From: AP-15 sp963833745 | GTDB taxonomy: Bacteria; Pseudomonadota; Alphaproteobacteria; ATCC43930; CGMCC-115725 | Direction: 5' to 3' | Length of the DNA stretch: 64,000 bases | Assembly: GCA_963833745.1 (NCBI GenBank) | Contig: CAWHZD010000007.1 | Span: 806,001 to 870,000, forward strand | Part shown: piece after piece, positions 36,824 to 47,402 of the stretch | How positions within the stretch are numbered: position 1 is the first letter of the stretch | How the letters are laid out: every line of letters starts with the position of its first letter | Translations under genes and position numbers: made by a program | The notes under the pieces: generated by a model | The model's input: the letters and a program-made list of their open reading frames with translations, nothing else | What the model was told of the DNA's origin: nothing | The model's database searches: none

Positions 36824-37062
36824 ACGGCAGCAAGCGCGATAGCGCACTGCAGTACCCGATTTCTCCCAACCACACAACTTAAGCCCAACTTCCGCGGTTT
36901 TGGGTGATGCGGTTGCTGGGGATCGCAGAAATGCTGGGGTTACGACGACACCGCTCGCATTGTGGTGCTAAATGATCGACATTTTTGTGATTGAGACGGT
37001 TTATTTATCTTGAGAAGTGGCGACGAATCGTGGTGCCCTTGCCGCAAGCAGGGTGCCGCGCC

Positions 37063-37204
37063 ATGTTCGTCCGCGTCAAGAAGATCGGAGCCTATGAGTA
37101 CCTCTACCTCGTCGAGAACGCACGCGAGGGCGGGCGCCACGTTCAGCGCGTCATCAAGGCGCTCGGCCGGCGCGACGAGGTCGAAGCCTCCGGCCTGATC
37201 GACG
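37063..37204 (+). pseudogene. IS1634-like transposase, N-terminal fragment
   Basis: ATG 37063 opens MFVRVKKIGAYEYLYLVENA, then a Gly-Arg-rich turn, and reads into ASGLID, where the IS21 element begins. Beyond the junction a TAG stops the frame at once. The next part of the protein (DGLIASAARHSRRT...) is found at 39868 onward. Joining the two across one copy of TCGACG restores GLIDGLIAS in frame. Confidence 0.85.
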
Positions 37205-37252
37205 TGTAGCGCGGCAATCAGGATGGGAAGACGGCGACAATCAGGATGAGAA
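37199..37252 (+). repeat. Left end of the IS21-family element with target duplication
   Basis: TCGACG (37199-37204) is the left copy of the six-base target duplication. The terminal inverted repeat begins TGTAGCGCGGCAATCAGG at 37205 and extends to 37252. It pairs without gaps with 39818-39865 and contains two copies of CAATCAGGATG, the multiple-site pattern of IS21 ends. Confidence 0.85.
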
Positions 37253-37370
37253 TCCCGGCGTCGCGGCGCGGCTATGATCGTCGCGTTGTTATTGTCGCGC
37301 AAGAGGGCGCGCGGCGATTTGAGTGTCGCGGCGCGACACTGAGATGCCAGTCTTGCTTGTCGCTGGGCCG

Positions 37371-38144
37371 TCAGCTGAAGCCGCGTTTGCGTTCCAGGGC
37401 GGTGCGGCGTCGATAGCTCTCGACGTTCATCTCGAAGATCGTGGCGTGGTGGACCAGGCGATCGACGACGGCCAGCGTCATCGCCTGGTCGGGGAAGATC
37501 TTTCCCCATTCGCCGAACGGCTGGTTGGCGGTGACCAGCAGGGATCGCCGCTCGTATCGGGCGCCGATCAGCTCGAATAGGACGCTGGTTTCGGCCTGAT
37601 CCTTGGTGACATAGGCGAGGTCGTCGAGGATCAGCAGATGGTATTTGTCGAGCCTGGCGATGGCAGCTTCGAGAGCGAGTTCGCGGCGGGCGATTTGCAG
37701 CCGCTGGACGAGGTCGGTGGTCCGGGCGAACAGCACGCGCCAGCCATTTTCGACGAGGGCGAAGCCGAGAGCTGCCGCCAAGTGACTCTTGCCGGTGCCG
37801 GGCGGCCCGAACAGGATCAAATTGGCGCCCTTGTCCAACCAGGCATCACCGGCCGCCAGCGCCATGACCTGGGCCTTGCTGACGACCGGGACGGCCTCGA
37901 AGTCGAAGGTGTCAATGGTCTTGCCGGGCGGTAGCCGGGCTTCGGCGAGATGGCGTTCGATGCGGCGACGGCTGCGCTCGGCCATCTCATGCTCGGCCAA
38001 GGCGGCAAGGAAGCGGGCCGCCGGCCAGCCCTCCTTGTCGGCCTGAGCGGCGAGGTCGGCCCAGACCTGCTTGACGGCGGGAAGTCGCAACTCGGCGAGG
38101 AGCAGCGCGAGACGGGCGGCGTCGATCGGATCGGTCGTCTTCAT
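37371..38144 (-). CDS. istB: IS21 helper ATPase IstB
   Basis: 257 residues of the DnaC/IstB AAA+ family, which assembles on target DNA and activates the transposase IstA. Walker A is GPPGTGKSH (113-121), Walker B LLILDDLAY (170-178), and an Asn sensor lies in LLVTANQPF. The helper-specific N-terminus (LALLLAELRLPAVKQVW) is present. ATG 38144 overlaps the istA stop by four bases. Full family length, so functional on paper. Confidence 0.93.
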   Translation of the reverse strand: MKTTDPIDAARLALLLAELRLPAVKQVWADLAAQADKEGWPAARFLAALAEHEMAERSRRRIERHLAEARLPPGKTIDTFDFEAVPVVSKAQVMALAAGDAWLDKGANLILFGPPGTGKSHLAAALGFALVENGWRVLFARTTDLVQRLQIARRELALEAAIARLDKYHLLILDDLAYVTKDQAETSVLFELIGARYERRSLLVTANQPFGEWGKIFPDQAMTLAVVDRLVHHATIFEMNVESYRRRTALERKRGFS

Positions 38145-39688
38145 GCTGCACCCCCCAGTGCTTGGTCCAGGGGCCGGACGGTGCCGAGCTCGTCGTAAAG
38201 ATGCAGCGGCACCAATTCGACGGCGATGTCGGGAATGGCGGCGGGATCGGGCGCGAAGCGTCGTTCGAGCAGACCGAGATCGGGCAATCTGCCGGCATCG
38301 AGCTCGGCCTCGATGGCCTCGGCGAGTTCGGCCTCGCAAGCCCGATCATGGGCCAGCGCCAGCAGCCCGACCATGGTGCGGCACGCCGGCTTCTCGCCGC
38401 CGCCCTCCAGCAGCGCTTCGAAGGCGCGCTGATAAGCACGGCGCGGAAAGAGCTGCTCGCGATAGACCAGGTTGAGCAGGGCCATCGGCTTGCAGCGCAG
38501 GGCATGGATGACGTGCCGGTAATCGACCACGTGACCGTGCTTGCGGTCGGCGTGCGGACGTCCGCGCCGCAGCGTCATCAGCGGCGTCGCGCCGAGGAAG
38601 CATTCCAGCCGGTCATCGTAGAGCCGCACGCGCAGCCGATGGCCGATCAGGCGCGACGGCACCGAATAGAACACCCTCTTGAGGATGAAGCCGCTCGTCG
38701 AGGTGACACTGACGAACGTCTCCTCGTAATCCGTCGTCCTCCGCGCCGCCAGCAATTGCAGGGCCGAGCGCTCGAGATCGAGGCGCTTATTGTTGCGAAC
38801 GTTGCGCTGCCCGACGATCTCGTCGATGAAACGACGATAGGCATTCAGATCGACGAAGTCGCGCGTGCCCCGCAGCAGGAGCGCGTCCTCGATCGCCTGC
38901 TTGAGATGGCCGTGCGGGCTTTCGATCGAGCCGTTCTCGTGCGCCACGCCGCGATTGTTGCGGGTCGGCTCCATGCCGTAATGGGCACACAGCGCCTCGT
39001 AGCGACGCGTGAGATCCTCCCGCGCGTCACGGTCGAGGTTGCGGAAGGCCGCCGACAGGCTGTCGCTACGATGCTGCAAGGGTGCGAGGCCGAGCGCCCA
39101 CAGCGCGTTCTGCAACCCCTCGGCCAGCGCCACGAAGCTTTCGCCGCCGAGCACGACATGGGCGTGCTCCCAGCCCGAGAAGGCCAGCCGGAAATGGTAG
39201 AGCCGATGATCGAGCGGCGCGCCGGCGATGCTGACGCCGCGATCGCGCATCTCGGTGAAATCGGACAGCCCGAGCCGGCCTGGCGGATGTTCCTGCCGGA
39301 AGATGACGTCCTGCTCGGCGCCGTACAGCGCCCGCCACGAGCGGATGCGCCGCTCCAAGGTGCGGCGGATGCCGGCGCCAGTCTCGGGATGGCGCCGCCG
39401 GATCTCGTCGAAAATGGCGATCGGCCGCAGGCCCGGGGCGCTCTTGAGCAGGGGCACCACCTCACTATCCCAAACCGCAGCGAGCGGGTCATGCCGCCGG
39501 CGCCCGCGCGGTGCTTTCCGTTGTGACGGGAGCCGCGGGTCCTGTTCGATGCGATAGGCGGTGGCGGCGCTGAACCCGGCTTTGGCCGCGGCAACGCTCG
39601 CCGTTTCGGTCTGGCGGAAACTCATGAACAGCCTCATCTGGCAATCGGTGATGTGGCGACCGGGCAAGGGGCGGTTCCTCATCGGCAT
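38141..39688 (-). CDS. istA: IS21 transposase IstA
   Basis: A 515-residue DDE transposase: N-terminal helix-turn-helix (QTETASVAAAKAGFSAATAY), then the integrase core with D143 (LSDFTE), D209 (HRSDSL) and E256 (SIESPHG), and the usual C-terminal beta domain (RLRVRLYDDRLECFLG). ATG 39688 (MPMRNRPL) or 39682 are alternative starts; the frame stays open to 39802. It overlaps istB. Intact. Confidence 0.92.
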   Translation of the reverse strand: MPMRNRPLPGRHITDCQMRLFMSFRQTETASVAAAKAGFSAATAYRIEQDPRLPSQRKAPRGRRRHDPLAAVWDSEVVPLLKSAPGLRPIAIFDEIRRRHPETGAGIRRTLERRIRSWRALYGAEQDVIFRQEHPPGRLGLSDFTEMRDRGVSIAGAPLDHRLYHFRLAFSGWEHAHVVLGGESFVALAEGLQNALWALGLAPLQHRSDSLSAAFRNLDRDAREDLTRRYEALCAHYGMEPTRNNRGVAHENGSIESPHGHLKQAIEDALLLRGTRDFVDLNAYRRFIDEIVGQRNVRNNKRLDLERSALQLLAARRTTDYEETFVSVTSTSGFILKRVFYSVPSRLIGHRLRVRLYDDRLECFLGATPLMTLRRGRPHADRKHGHVVDYRHVIHALRCKPMALLNLVYREQLFPRRAYQRAFEALLEGGGEKPACRTMVGLLALAHDRACEAELAEAIEAELDAGRLPDLGLLERRFAPDPAAIPDIAVELVPLHLYDELGTVRPLDQALGGAA

Positions 39689-39817
39689 GAAGAACTCGCT
39701 TCCTATCCGGCCGGCCGCGACCGCCAGACAACGCGCCCCTTCCAGGGGCACACCGTTCGCCGGATTCGCAACGTCAGTCGGGCTACGCCCTCCTGCTGTC
39801 ACGCATCCGGCGACACT

Positions 39818-39871
39818 TTCTCATCCTGATTGACGCCCGCCTCTCAACCTGTTTGCCGCGCCGCATCGACG
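39818..39871 (+). repeat. Right end of the IS21-family element with target duplication
   Basis: The right terminal inverted repeat occupies 39818-39865; read from the other strand it starts TGCGGCGCGGCAAACAGG. TCGACG at 39866-39871 is the right copy of the target duplication. Confidence 0.85.
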
Positions 39872-40711
39872 GGCTGATCGCCTCGGCGGCGCGGCATTCG
39901 CGACGGACGATCGTGCTGTCGAGCTTCTATCGCGGCGAGTTGCCGGAACTGCGCCGCGTCAGCATCGGACCCGATTTGGTGTTCGGCCGGTTGTGGGCCG
40001 AAACCGGATGCCGCGACGTGCTCACCAGCCTGCTCGCCGACCGGCGCTTCGGCTTCGATGTCGAGCGGGCGGTCTATCTCACCGTACTGCATCGGCTGAC
40101 GGTCTCGGGTTCCGACCGCCACGCGAGCGAATGGCGCAACGGCTTGCGCGTCCCCGGCGCCGAAGGGCTCGGGCTCGACGAGGCGTACAAGGCGATGGCC
40201 TGGCTCGGCGAAATCGACGAGCACGGCCGCGGCACCGCCGAGGCGATCGAGGAAGCGCTCTACCGGCATCGCCAGCCGCTGTTCGGTGCGGTGTCGATCG
40301 CCTTCTTCGATACGACGACGTTATGGTTCGAGGGCGCCGGCGGTGAGAACCTGGGTCAGCGCGGCCATTCCAAGGACTACCGTGGAGGACGCCTTCAAAA
40401 CCGCAAAAGCGCTGCTTGCCACCCGGCCGATCTTCCACAAAACCGATGCCGGCATCCGCGGCCACGTCTTCTGCACCTTCCTCGCCCTGGTGCTGCGCAA
40501 GGAACTGACGGACCGTCTGGCGGCACGCCGCAGCAAGCTCGAATGGCAGCGCATCATCGATGATCTTGCCGACCTCAGTGAGATCGAGGTCGAACAGGAT
40601 GGTCGCCGGGCCCGACTGCGCACCGCTCCCGGCGCAACCATTGATCCGATCTGCCGCGCTATCGAGATCACCCTGCCGCCCGTCTTCCAGGAGATGCCGC
40701 CCGCCCGCTGA
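39872..40711 (+). pseudogene. IS1634-like transposase, C-terminal fragment with internal deletion
   Basis: The first part (to about 40381) continues the split transposase: LIASAARHSRRT, then a segment ending FFDTTTLWFEG and LGQRGHSKDYR. After KDYR the frame changes and the sequence jumps to VEDAFKTAKALLATRPIFHK, the late part of such proteins, ending EMPPAR at 40711. The region between, holding most of the catalytic core (an estimated 200 or more residues), is missing. The element cannot make an active transposase. Confidence 0.85.
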
Positions 40712-41026
40712 ACCCTCAAGAAAATGTGGTGCCTAAATCTGAAAATGGCCTCCAAGCCGTTGATAATCAGCCGTCTTCAAATCCAAACTGCGGAAGTTGG
40801 GTTAAGCGTGTTCCACAAAGCATCCTATGATTCCACCGACTGAGCTGCAACACAGAAGACCATTATAGATGGCCTTCGTGGCTGGAGCGTGACGCCAACA
40901 CGACGCTGTACTCAGTCGGCGTGAGGGCGCTTTTCGCTCGTCACCGAAAGGAGCATCTACGAACTTTAGGTTGGGCTCATAGCGGCCACTGGACGCCTTC
41001 TGTTCGGAGAGCCTAATTGAACCGCC

Positions 41027-44000
41027 TTAGTATCCGCGGGCTTCTTCCTCGATTTTAGCGCGCTCGATATTAGTGTCCGTCGCCGCGATCGCCTCGTTGA
41101 GCCACCGCAACGCGTTGGGATCGGTTTCTGAGGCGCGCATTTGCGCCAGCGCATTCTTCTCGGTCGAATAGTGCAAGCTTGCCGGACCGCTCCAGCCTCC
41201 AGTGAAGAAGTTGGCGTGCACCGCGCATTGTACGGCATCGCTGTCGCCGAACCTGCGCAGCAGTTCTCTGATAAGGCTACCCGGCCAAGTGTCTGGCTCG
41301 AAATCCTTCGGAGCCATGCCTGCAACATATGCGGCACGTTTTTCCGGATCGGCCGCTATCCACTTCCAGAGCTCGTCGCGAGGAATATGGCGCATCGGAC
41401 CGGGATTTCGACCACTGAATCCCGTATCTCCCCGGAGCCATCTCGTAACAACGAAACCGCGGGTATCCATTGGGGGCGCGATTACTTCCGACAGAATTTG
41501 CCATGTCTCGACGGGATGATGAGAAACCAGAACGTCGAGGTAGCGTTCGTCCTCAGGGCTGAGCGATGCCGTGATCGCTTTGGAGTTGCCGATATTGTCA
41601 AGAAGGATCTTTAGAACGATGAATTCGTGCTGCGTATCAAGTTTGACGAGAGTCCGCGCAAGCTGGAACCAGTAATGTGCTAACATCACATCGGCACGGT
41701 CGCGCTCGTGCGCAAACAAGGCTGGTTGGCTGATAACCCTTATGATCTGATCGGCGGTCAATCGCCGCCCGCCGAGAAGGCTCATCGAGGCCAGGTTGAG
41801 GGCGGTGGCGGCCGCCTCGAAGGTACCGGCACCAATCAGAAAATTAAGCCACTCGCCGAACAGCGCATCGGAGATTGGCGCTGAGGTCCGGCCCGTGCTG
41901 AAGAGCGCAAGAGCTTGCGGAGGAAACTTTTCTGCGGTTCCGAGATCCAAAACAAGCTTCGCAACATCATCGGTCATGCCCGAGCGCCAAACGAGCGCGG
42001 GCACGTGTTTGATATTCGTCGCGTCCGTTACGAGTTCGTGAATTATCTTCGCCCACGCGCCCGCATCGCGCTCGAAGATCGCGCGCAAATAGCCGCCAAC
42101 GAAATAGTCATTTGCAGCATCGCCTGCCTCCTGCCATGACCTCAGGATATCCAGCCAAGCGTTCTTATCGACGTCCTGTTGGCCAAGAGTATATCCGAAA
42201 CGGTAGCCGTTACGGGCTTCTTCCGTAACGAGCCAGCCGAGTTCGGCTTTTAATAAATCGTGGTTTGCTAGCGCCTCTTTAACCAACTGACGAATATCGC
42301 TGGCGGTCTTGTTCGTCTCGTTGCCTTCGCGGTCGATCTGGTCCTGTAACAGGTCCATGCCCGCATATCGTTTCAGCCGGGAGGCAAACGAAGTGCCGAT
42401 AAGGTCGTCTCGGGCAGACGCGAGCGCCGACGCGACCTCTGTTGGCAAGCCCTCCGCATCGTAGTTCAGAACCAGCTCGATGCTTGTAATGATTTCGCGT
42501 TTGTCAACGTCGGGATGTGTCGCGATCTCCTTCAGTGTATCGAGTATTTCCTCGTGGAGATACTCGGCCCTCAGGAGTCCTCGCATGTGCGAAAGCAGGA
42601 TATGCGCTGCCTTGCGGCGAAGGTCCGGCGGTGGATTCTGCAGGGTGGCTCGGAGCGTTTTCCAGTAAAGTCTATACGCCTCAAACCATTCTCCGTACGT
42701 CTTCGGAAGCCATCGCTGTACCCGTTCATTGAGCCTGAAAGGCTGATCGCCGCCCGAACGTGAAATCGAGTTCATTTTTAGCGCGACATCAAATCCTTTG
42801 AGGGCCAATTCGGTTCGCTGTCCCCCTTGGGCCAGCGCCTTGGTAAGGACCGGCAGCCTGTGCTCTGGTGCGACACTGGTTGGTGCAAGTTCGCCATACC
42901 CGAGCGAGAAAAGGCCTGCAAACACTCCTGAAGCATTGTTGGACCACGTTTCGTTTTCCGCCTCGGCCAGTGCCAGCAATAGCTCTGCGGCGGGGCGAAA
43001 CAGATCGCCGTGCAAGGCCATGTTCTCAAGAGTCCAGATCACATCCCGCCGGCCCTCGCTGAAATGGAGCAGTTCATCACGGCTCATTATCCCTATTGTA
43101 CGTTGCAATCGCCGGAGCGCTGCCGGAGGGTCGGCTAGGGAAAGACTAAAAAAAAATCGCCCGCCTGCTTTCGTCTTCAGCCATTCCGCATTGGCATACA
43201 GACCGTTAGGCCCGAGTAGGTCCGAAACCAGCTTCTTCGACACCGGCGCCGCATTCGCGTACTCGATCATCTCTCCAAACCACTGCCTCATCTGTTCTGA
43301 CAGTGTCGGAACCAGCTCCAACATGTTAATAGCCGCGCCGAAGTCACCCCACCAGTCCGTCCATAGTTTGATGTGGAGTGCCCGGGGCGTGATATAAAGA
43401 AAGTGGTCCCCCTGAAGAATTTTACGACGAGCCATCCGATTGATGATATTGATGAATTCTGCTCTTGGTAGTCCCGGATTAAGTTTTGAAATGATTAGAT
43501 CGAAGACCTCGTAAGCGCCAGCGCTAACTGCCGGGCTCCACCCGAAACGCTTAAACAGAGCCATGCTGGAGAGAACAAGATGACGCTGCTTGTACGCGTC
43601 AGACGTCCGGTCGATATCTCTCGCGAGGTAGCGTGTCCAGATCATCGAGAGGCCGTCGCCCTTCAGCGGATCGGCAGGATCGTCACGAAGATTTTGGCCG
43701 ACGACATGGGCGACACGAGGGGAGCCCTCGCACATCTCAGCCCAATCCTTCGCATAAGCTGGATCGACCCCATATAATTTAAGGATTGCTTCGATTTTCT
43801 CACTCGGAAGCCGGGGTACGGCGAACAAGCGGTATTCGGGCGATCGGTCCCCCTCCTCTTCGTCTTGAAAAATGCTCACAATGGTCAGGTTCGGACCGGA
43901 CGCGCCAAAACTGCGGGTCAGGGACGAGCGCACATCGGCGTTGCATTCGTCGACAACGAGGATGACGCGCGCATGGCTCGCGGCACGGATGGCGGCCATC

Positions 44001-44869
44001 ACTGAGCCGTCAATGACACTGCCTTTCTCGGCATATAGGACAAGAGGCGTGAGATCCTTCTCGCACAGGGTCTCAAGAATGAGGTGCGTCTTGCCAACAC
44101 CCGGCTCGCCGATCAGCCGGACATGGATCGTGCCTTGGTTGTCGTCCCTTATTGCGGCGCGCAGGCCCTCTATGACTTTCTGCTGGTCCGGGGCGGCAAC
44201 AAATGCCCGCTGCATGTCCAGCTGCGTTGTCCACTGATCGTGGCTGAGCAAGCCAAGGTCCACCCGGTTTTTTATCTGCAAGCTGACGCCAGGGAAGGCG
44301 CGAAGCAGGCCGCAGATTCGAGACTGCCGCCACACCTTCACCTTCGCGCCTCTGTATTTCGCGTCGATTTCGCCAAGAAACGCGCGGATCATGTTCTCGG
44401 TTGCAGCTTCTTCCGTGTCGATGCCATCATTCCCAAATAGCATCGTCACAAATGTGCCGCCGGCATCGAGGCATGCGCGCACGCGAGGGCTAATCCCGTC
44501 GGGTCCGTGCAAACTGCCGGCGATCGGTACTTTCGGCTTTGCCCGTCGACGCGCCTGAATGGCCGCCGGGGTAATGAGCAGTTCTTCAATTTGCCCAGGG
44601 GTTTTCAGCGTAAAATCCCCGGTCTTGACCTGATACGAGGTCATCGGCGGAAAAATCAGACCATTCCCGGCCCCCTTGGACGTTCCGGTGACGACGGCAT
44701 CAACGCCGCCATCGGCGTCGTTGACTGAGAACGGTATGTCCGTATCAGAAATCGGGATGCCGAGATTCCGGACCTCTGCCCAAAGCATTTCCCGCAAAAC
44801 CGCTACTGCGGGCTCGGAGCCAAGGTGGCTCAGTTCCACAGGGGTTACATCGAAAAAGCTCTGCTGCAT
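41027..44869 (-). CDS. Large STAND-like NTPase with N-terminal PD-(D/E)xK-like nuclease region; candidate antiphage protein
   Basis: 1280 residues. Residues 1-200 look like a restriction-endonuclease fold: GGVDAVV (54-60) then SYQVKTGDF (78-86), an Asp and Q-x-K at nuclease spacing. After RVWRQSR-type strands comes a P-loop NTPase: GEPGVGKTH (254-262), VILVVDEC (302-309) and a helical arm. About 750 C-terminal residues appear all-helical, as in sensor domains of STAND proteins. Nuclease, STAND ATPase and long sensor is the architecture of Avs defence proteins; its clade cannot be named by eye. ATG 44869 starts the conserved region; TTG 44938 (with AGGGAAA) would add 23 residues. Base composition is visibly less GC-rich than neighbours, it has no operon partner, and a nested transposon abuts it, all signs of transfer. 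Confidence 0.8.
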   Translation of the reverse strand: MQQSFFDVTPVELSHLGSEPAVAVLREMLWAEVRNLGIPISDTDIPFSVNDADGGVDAVVTGTSKGAGNGLIFPPMTSYQVKTGDFTLKTPGQIEELLITPAAIQARRRAKPKVPIAGSLHGPDGISPRVRACLDAGGTFVTMLFGNDGIDTEEAATENMIRAFLGEIDAKYRGAKVKVWRQSRICGLLRAFPGVSLQIKNRVDLGLLSHDQWTTQLDMQRAFVAAPDQQKVIEGLRAAIRDDNQGTIHVRLIGEPGVGKTHLILETLCEKDLTPLVLYAEKGSVIDGSVMAAIRAASHARVILVVDECNADVRSSLTRSFGASGPNLTIVSIFQDEEEGDRSPEYRLFAVPRLPSEKIEAILKLYGVDPAYAKDWAEMCEGSPRVAHVVGQNLRDDPADPLKGDGLSMIWTRYLARDIDRTSDAYKQRHLVLSSMALFKRFGWSPAVSAGAYEVFDLIISKLNPGLPRAEFINIINRMARRKILQGDHFLYITPRALHIKLWTDWWGDFGAAINMLELVPTLSEQMRQWFGEMIEYANAAPVSKKLVSDLLGPNGLYANAEWLKTKAGGRFFFSLSLADPPAALRRLQRTIGIMSRDELLHFSEGRRDVIWTLENMALHGDLFRPAAELLLALAEAENETWSNNASGVFAGLFSLGYGELAPTSVAPEHRLPVLTKALAQGGQRTELALKGFDVALKMNSISRSGGDQPFRLNERVQRWLPKTYGEWFEAYRLYWKTLRATLQNPPPDLRRKAAHILLSHMRGLLRAEYLHEEILDTLKEIATHPDVDKREIITSIELVLNYDAEGLPTEVASALASARDDLIGTSFASRLKRYAGMDLLQDQIDREGNETNKTASDIRQLVKEALANHDLLKAELGWLVTEEARNGYRFGYTLGQQDVDKNAWLDILRSWQEAGDAANDYFVGGYLRAIFERDAGAWAKIIHELVTDATNIKHVPALVWRSGMTDDVAKLVLDLGTAEKFPPQALALFSTGRTSAPISDALFGEWLNFLIGAGTFEAAATALNLASMSLLGGRRLTADQIIRVISQPALFAHERDRADVMLAHYWFQLARTLVKLDTQHEFIVLKILLDNIGNSKAITASLSPEDERYLDVLVSHHPVETWQILSEVIAPPMDTRGFVVTRWLRGDTGFSGRNPGPMRHIPRDELWKWIAADPEKRAAYVAGMAPKDFEPDTWPGSLIRELLRRFGDSDAVQCAVHANFFTGGWSGPASLHYSTEKNALAQMRASETDPNALRWLNEAIAATDTNIERAKIEEEARGY

Positions 44870-45253
44870 TAGGGTCTCAGCGGTTCGGATCGTAGTCGCG
44901 ATTGTCGATGAATTAGGCTCTACGCTTCGGGGAATCAATTTCCCTGTACTTAAACGTCGACTGGTTTATCGAGTTGTCAGCGTCCCGGCCTCAAAGCCCA
45001 CTTCCCACTCGCGTGATCTGATAGGCCGCTTAGGGGCAGAAGGAGGCATCGCAGCGCGAAGGCTAAGTGGCCGAGAAGGGTCGCCACCAGGCAAGATTTT
45101 GCACGGAGCGAAATCGCCATATCGGCCTCGGGGCGGGGGCGGCTCGTCGCCCAGAGAGAGACCTGCGGCTTGCGGGGAGACCTCAAAACGGCCAGTGGCG
45201 GGTTTCGCGGCGGTGCGCTTGGCAGGTTTCGCGGGGCTCGACCCACCCTACGG
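44870..45253. other. Intergenic stretch with short repeats, downstream of the cupin gene
   Basis: Holds the presumed promoter of the large NTPase. From 45190 to 45250 there is a GGTTTCGCGG pair and a GGGCTCGACCCACCCTACGG segment, which resembles a common dispersed intergenic repeat. No gene is supported. Confidence 0.5.
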
Positions 45254-45739
45254 TTAGGGGCCGCGGCGGGTTAGGTTCGCGTAGGGGGTGCCGTCGCGGT
45301 GGGTGTAGAGGGTGGGTTTGCCGTCGGCCGGGGCGGTCATGTCGATGTCGTTGTAGTGACCGATGTCGCCGGCGGTGCGGGTGCCGATTTCGAGCACTTG
45401 GGCGTCCGCCGCGGAGCGGTTTTGCAGGCAGTGGCCGTTCGGGTCGTTGGCGGGGAAGCCGGCGGCGTCGCCGGGGTGCAGGATTTCCTCGCCGCCGTCG
45501 GTGACCAAGGTGACTTCGCCCGAGAGGACGTAGACGAACTCGTCCCCGGCGGTGTGCCAGTGGCGCTGGCTCGACCACGCGCCCGGCGGCAATTGCAGCA
45601 GGTTGACGCCGAACTGGGTCAGCCCGGCCGGGTCGCCGAGCTTGGTGCGGGCACGGGCGCGGCACGGCGCGTCGTAGGGCGGCGGGTAAAGGGTGCCGAT
45701 GACCGGCGGCAGGGCGGCGATGTCGATGCGCTTTTTCAT
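45254..45739 (-). CDS. Cupin-domain protein
   Basis: 161 residues with one cupin barrel. Metal motif HWHTAGDEFVYVLSGEVTLVT (two His, Glu) and GDAAGFPANDPNGHCLQN (His) are clear. The opening IDIAALPPVIGTLYPPPYDAPC and LTQFGVNLLQLPPGAWSSQRHWH fit a sugar-isomerase-like cupin family of alphaproteobacteria with no firm function. ATG 45739 is favoured over the ATG three codons upstream. Confidence 0.82.
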   Translation of the reverse strand: MKKRIDIAALPPVIGTLYPPPYDAPCRARARTKLGDPAGLTQFGVNLLQLPPGAWSSQRHWHTAGDEFVYVLSGEVTLVTDGGEEILHPGDAAGFPANDPNGHCLQNRSAADAQVLEIGTRTAGDIGHYNDIDMTAPADGKPTLYTHRDGTPYANLTRRGP

Positions 45740-45889
45740 GGGGTGCACTCCCTCAGGGGCGCCACTGCGGTTTGCAGGGCGGTTTGGGGATCTGTTGCGG
45801 CGAGGGTGGCTTGTTCGTAATTCTCAGGCAATTGTTTGATTTCGTTTTGCGCGAACTTGATCCGCGCATCCACGTCTTCCTTTCGAGTG

Positions 45890-45935
45890 TGTGAAGCCGT
45901 GGATGGCCGGGTCAAGCCCGGCCAAGACGAAAAAG
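45890..45935. repeat. Palindromic intergenic repeat, family C
   Basis: GTGGATGGCCGGGTCAAGCC and the following CGGCCAAGACG form half of a familiar alphaproteobacterial repeat around GGCCGGG...CCCGGCC. It lies in the 248-base gap between the cupin and citrate synthase genes. A 72-residue frame across it (45736-45954) contains SWPGLTRPST, the usual spurious translation of this repeat. Confidence 0.55.
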
Positions 45936-45987
45936 GACGAGCAGACTTCCGCATTTTCGACCGCCGAAATTTGCTCGGACCGCCCAG

Positions 45988-47268
<1,281 letters not shown>

Positions 47269-47370
47269 GCGGCATGCTCGGCGCCGGTTGTCAGGCGATC
47301 AAGATTGGCGATTGCGCTCATCGGTTCCTCCGCGTAGATCACCTGAATTGACCGCCTGACGGATCTGATG

Positions 47371-47391
47371 TCAATATTGATTTCAATGATC
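47371..47391. promoter_or_regulatory. Palindromic candidate operator between gltA and the HTH-citrate synthase gene
   Basis: TCAATATTGA at 47371-47380 is a perfect ten-base palindrome, followed by a second TCAAT...ATCAA arrangement. It is the only AT-rich patch in the divergent region and lies 12-30 bases from the fusion gene start. The helix-turn-helix domain encoded next to it is an obvious candidate binder, but this is inference. Confidence 0.4.
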
Positions 47392-47402
47392 AACCATTAT
47401 CG

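Larger units (their letters stand above)
37205..39865 (-). mobile_element. IS21-family insertion sequence, 2661 bp
   Basis: The element begins with TG and ends with CA as IS21 members do, has about 48-bp imperfect terminal inverted repeats and a six-base target duplication TCGACG (37199-37204, 39866-39871). It carries overlapping istA and istB genes on the minus strand, both intact. It inserted into the transposase gene of an older element, so it is the younger of the two. Confidence 0.92.
36884..40801 (+). mobile_element. Decayed IS1634-like element, interrupted by an IS21-family element
   Basis: The ends are inverted repeats: CCCAACTTCCGCGGTTT at 36884-36900 and its complement with one mismatch at 40785-40801. 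Flanking direct repeats TTAAG (36879-36883 and 40802-40806) are the target duplication. Inside is a transposase split by the IS21 insertion and further damaged by an internal deletion near 40381. Without the inner element the remnant is about 1.25 kb, shorter than complete members. Confidence 0.85.

Noticed and set aside
36480..36842. Plus-strand frame with NREF/NREL repeats
   Set aside because: The peptide repeat comes from the 21-bp DNA repeat; no start site, and it overlaps the HyuA end.
38162..39526. Plus-strand frame of 454 codons opposite istA
   Set aside because: istA with its DDE residues explains the region; no family likeness on the plus strand.
45736..45954. 72-codon frame containing SWPGLTRPST
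   Set aside because: That peptide is the usual translation of a dispersed palindromic repeat, not a gene.
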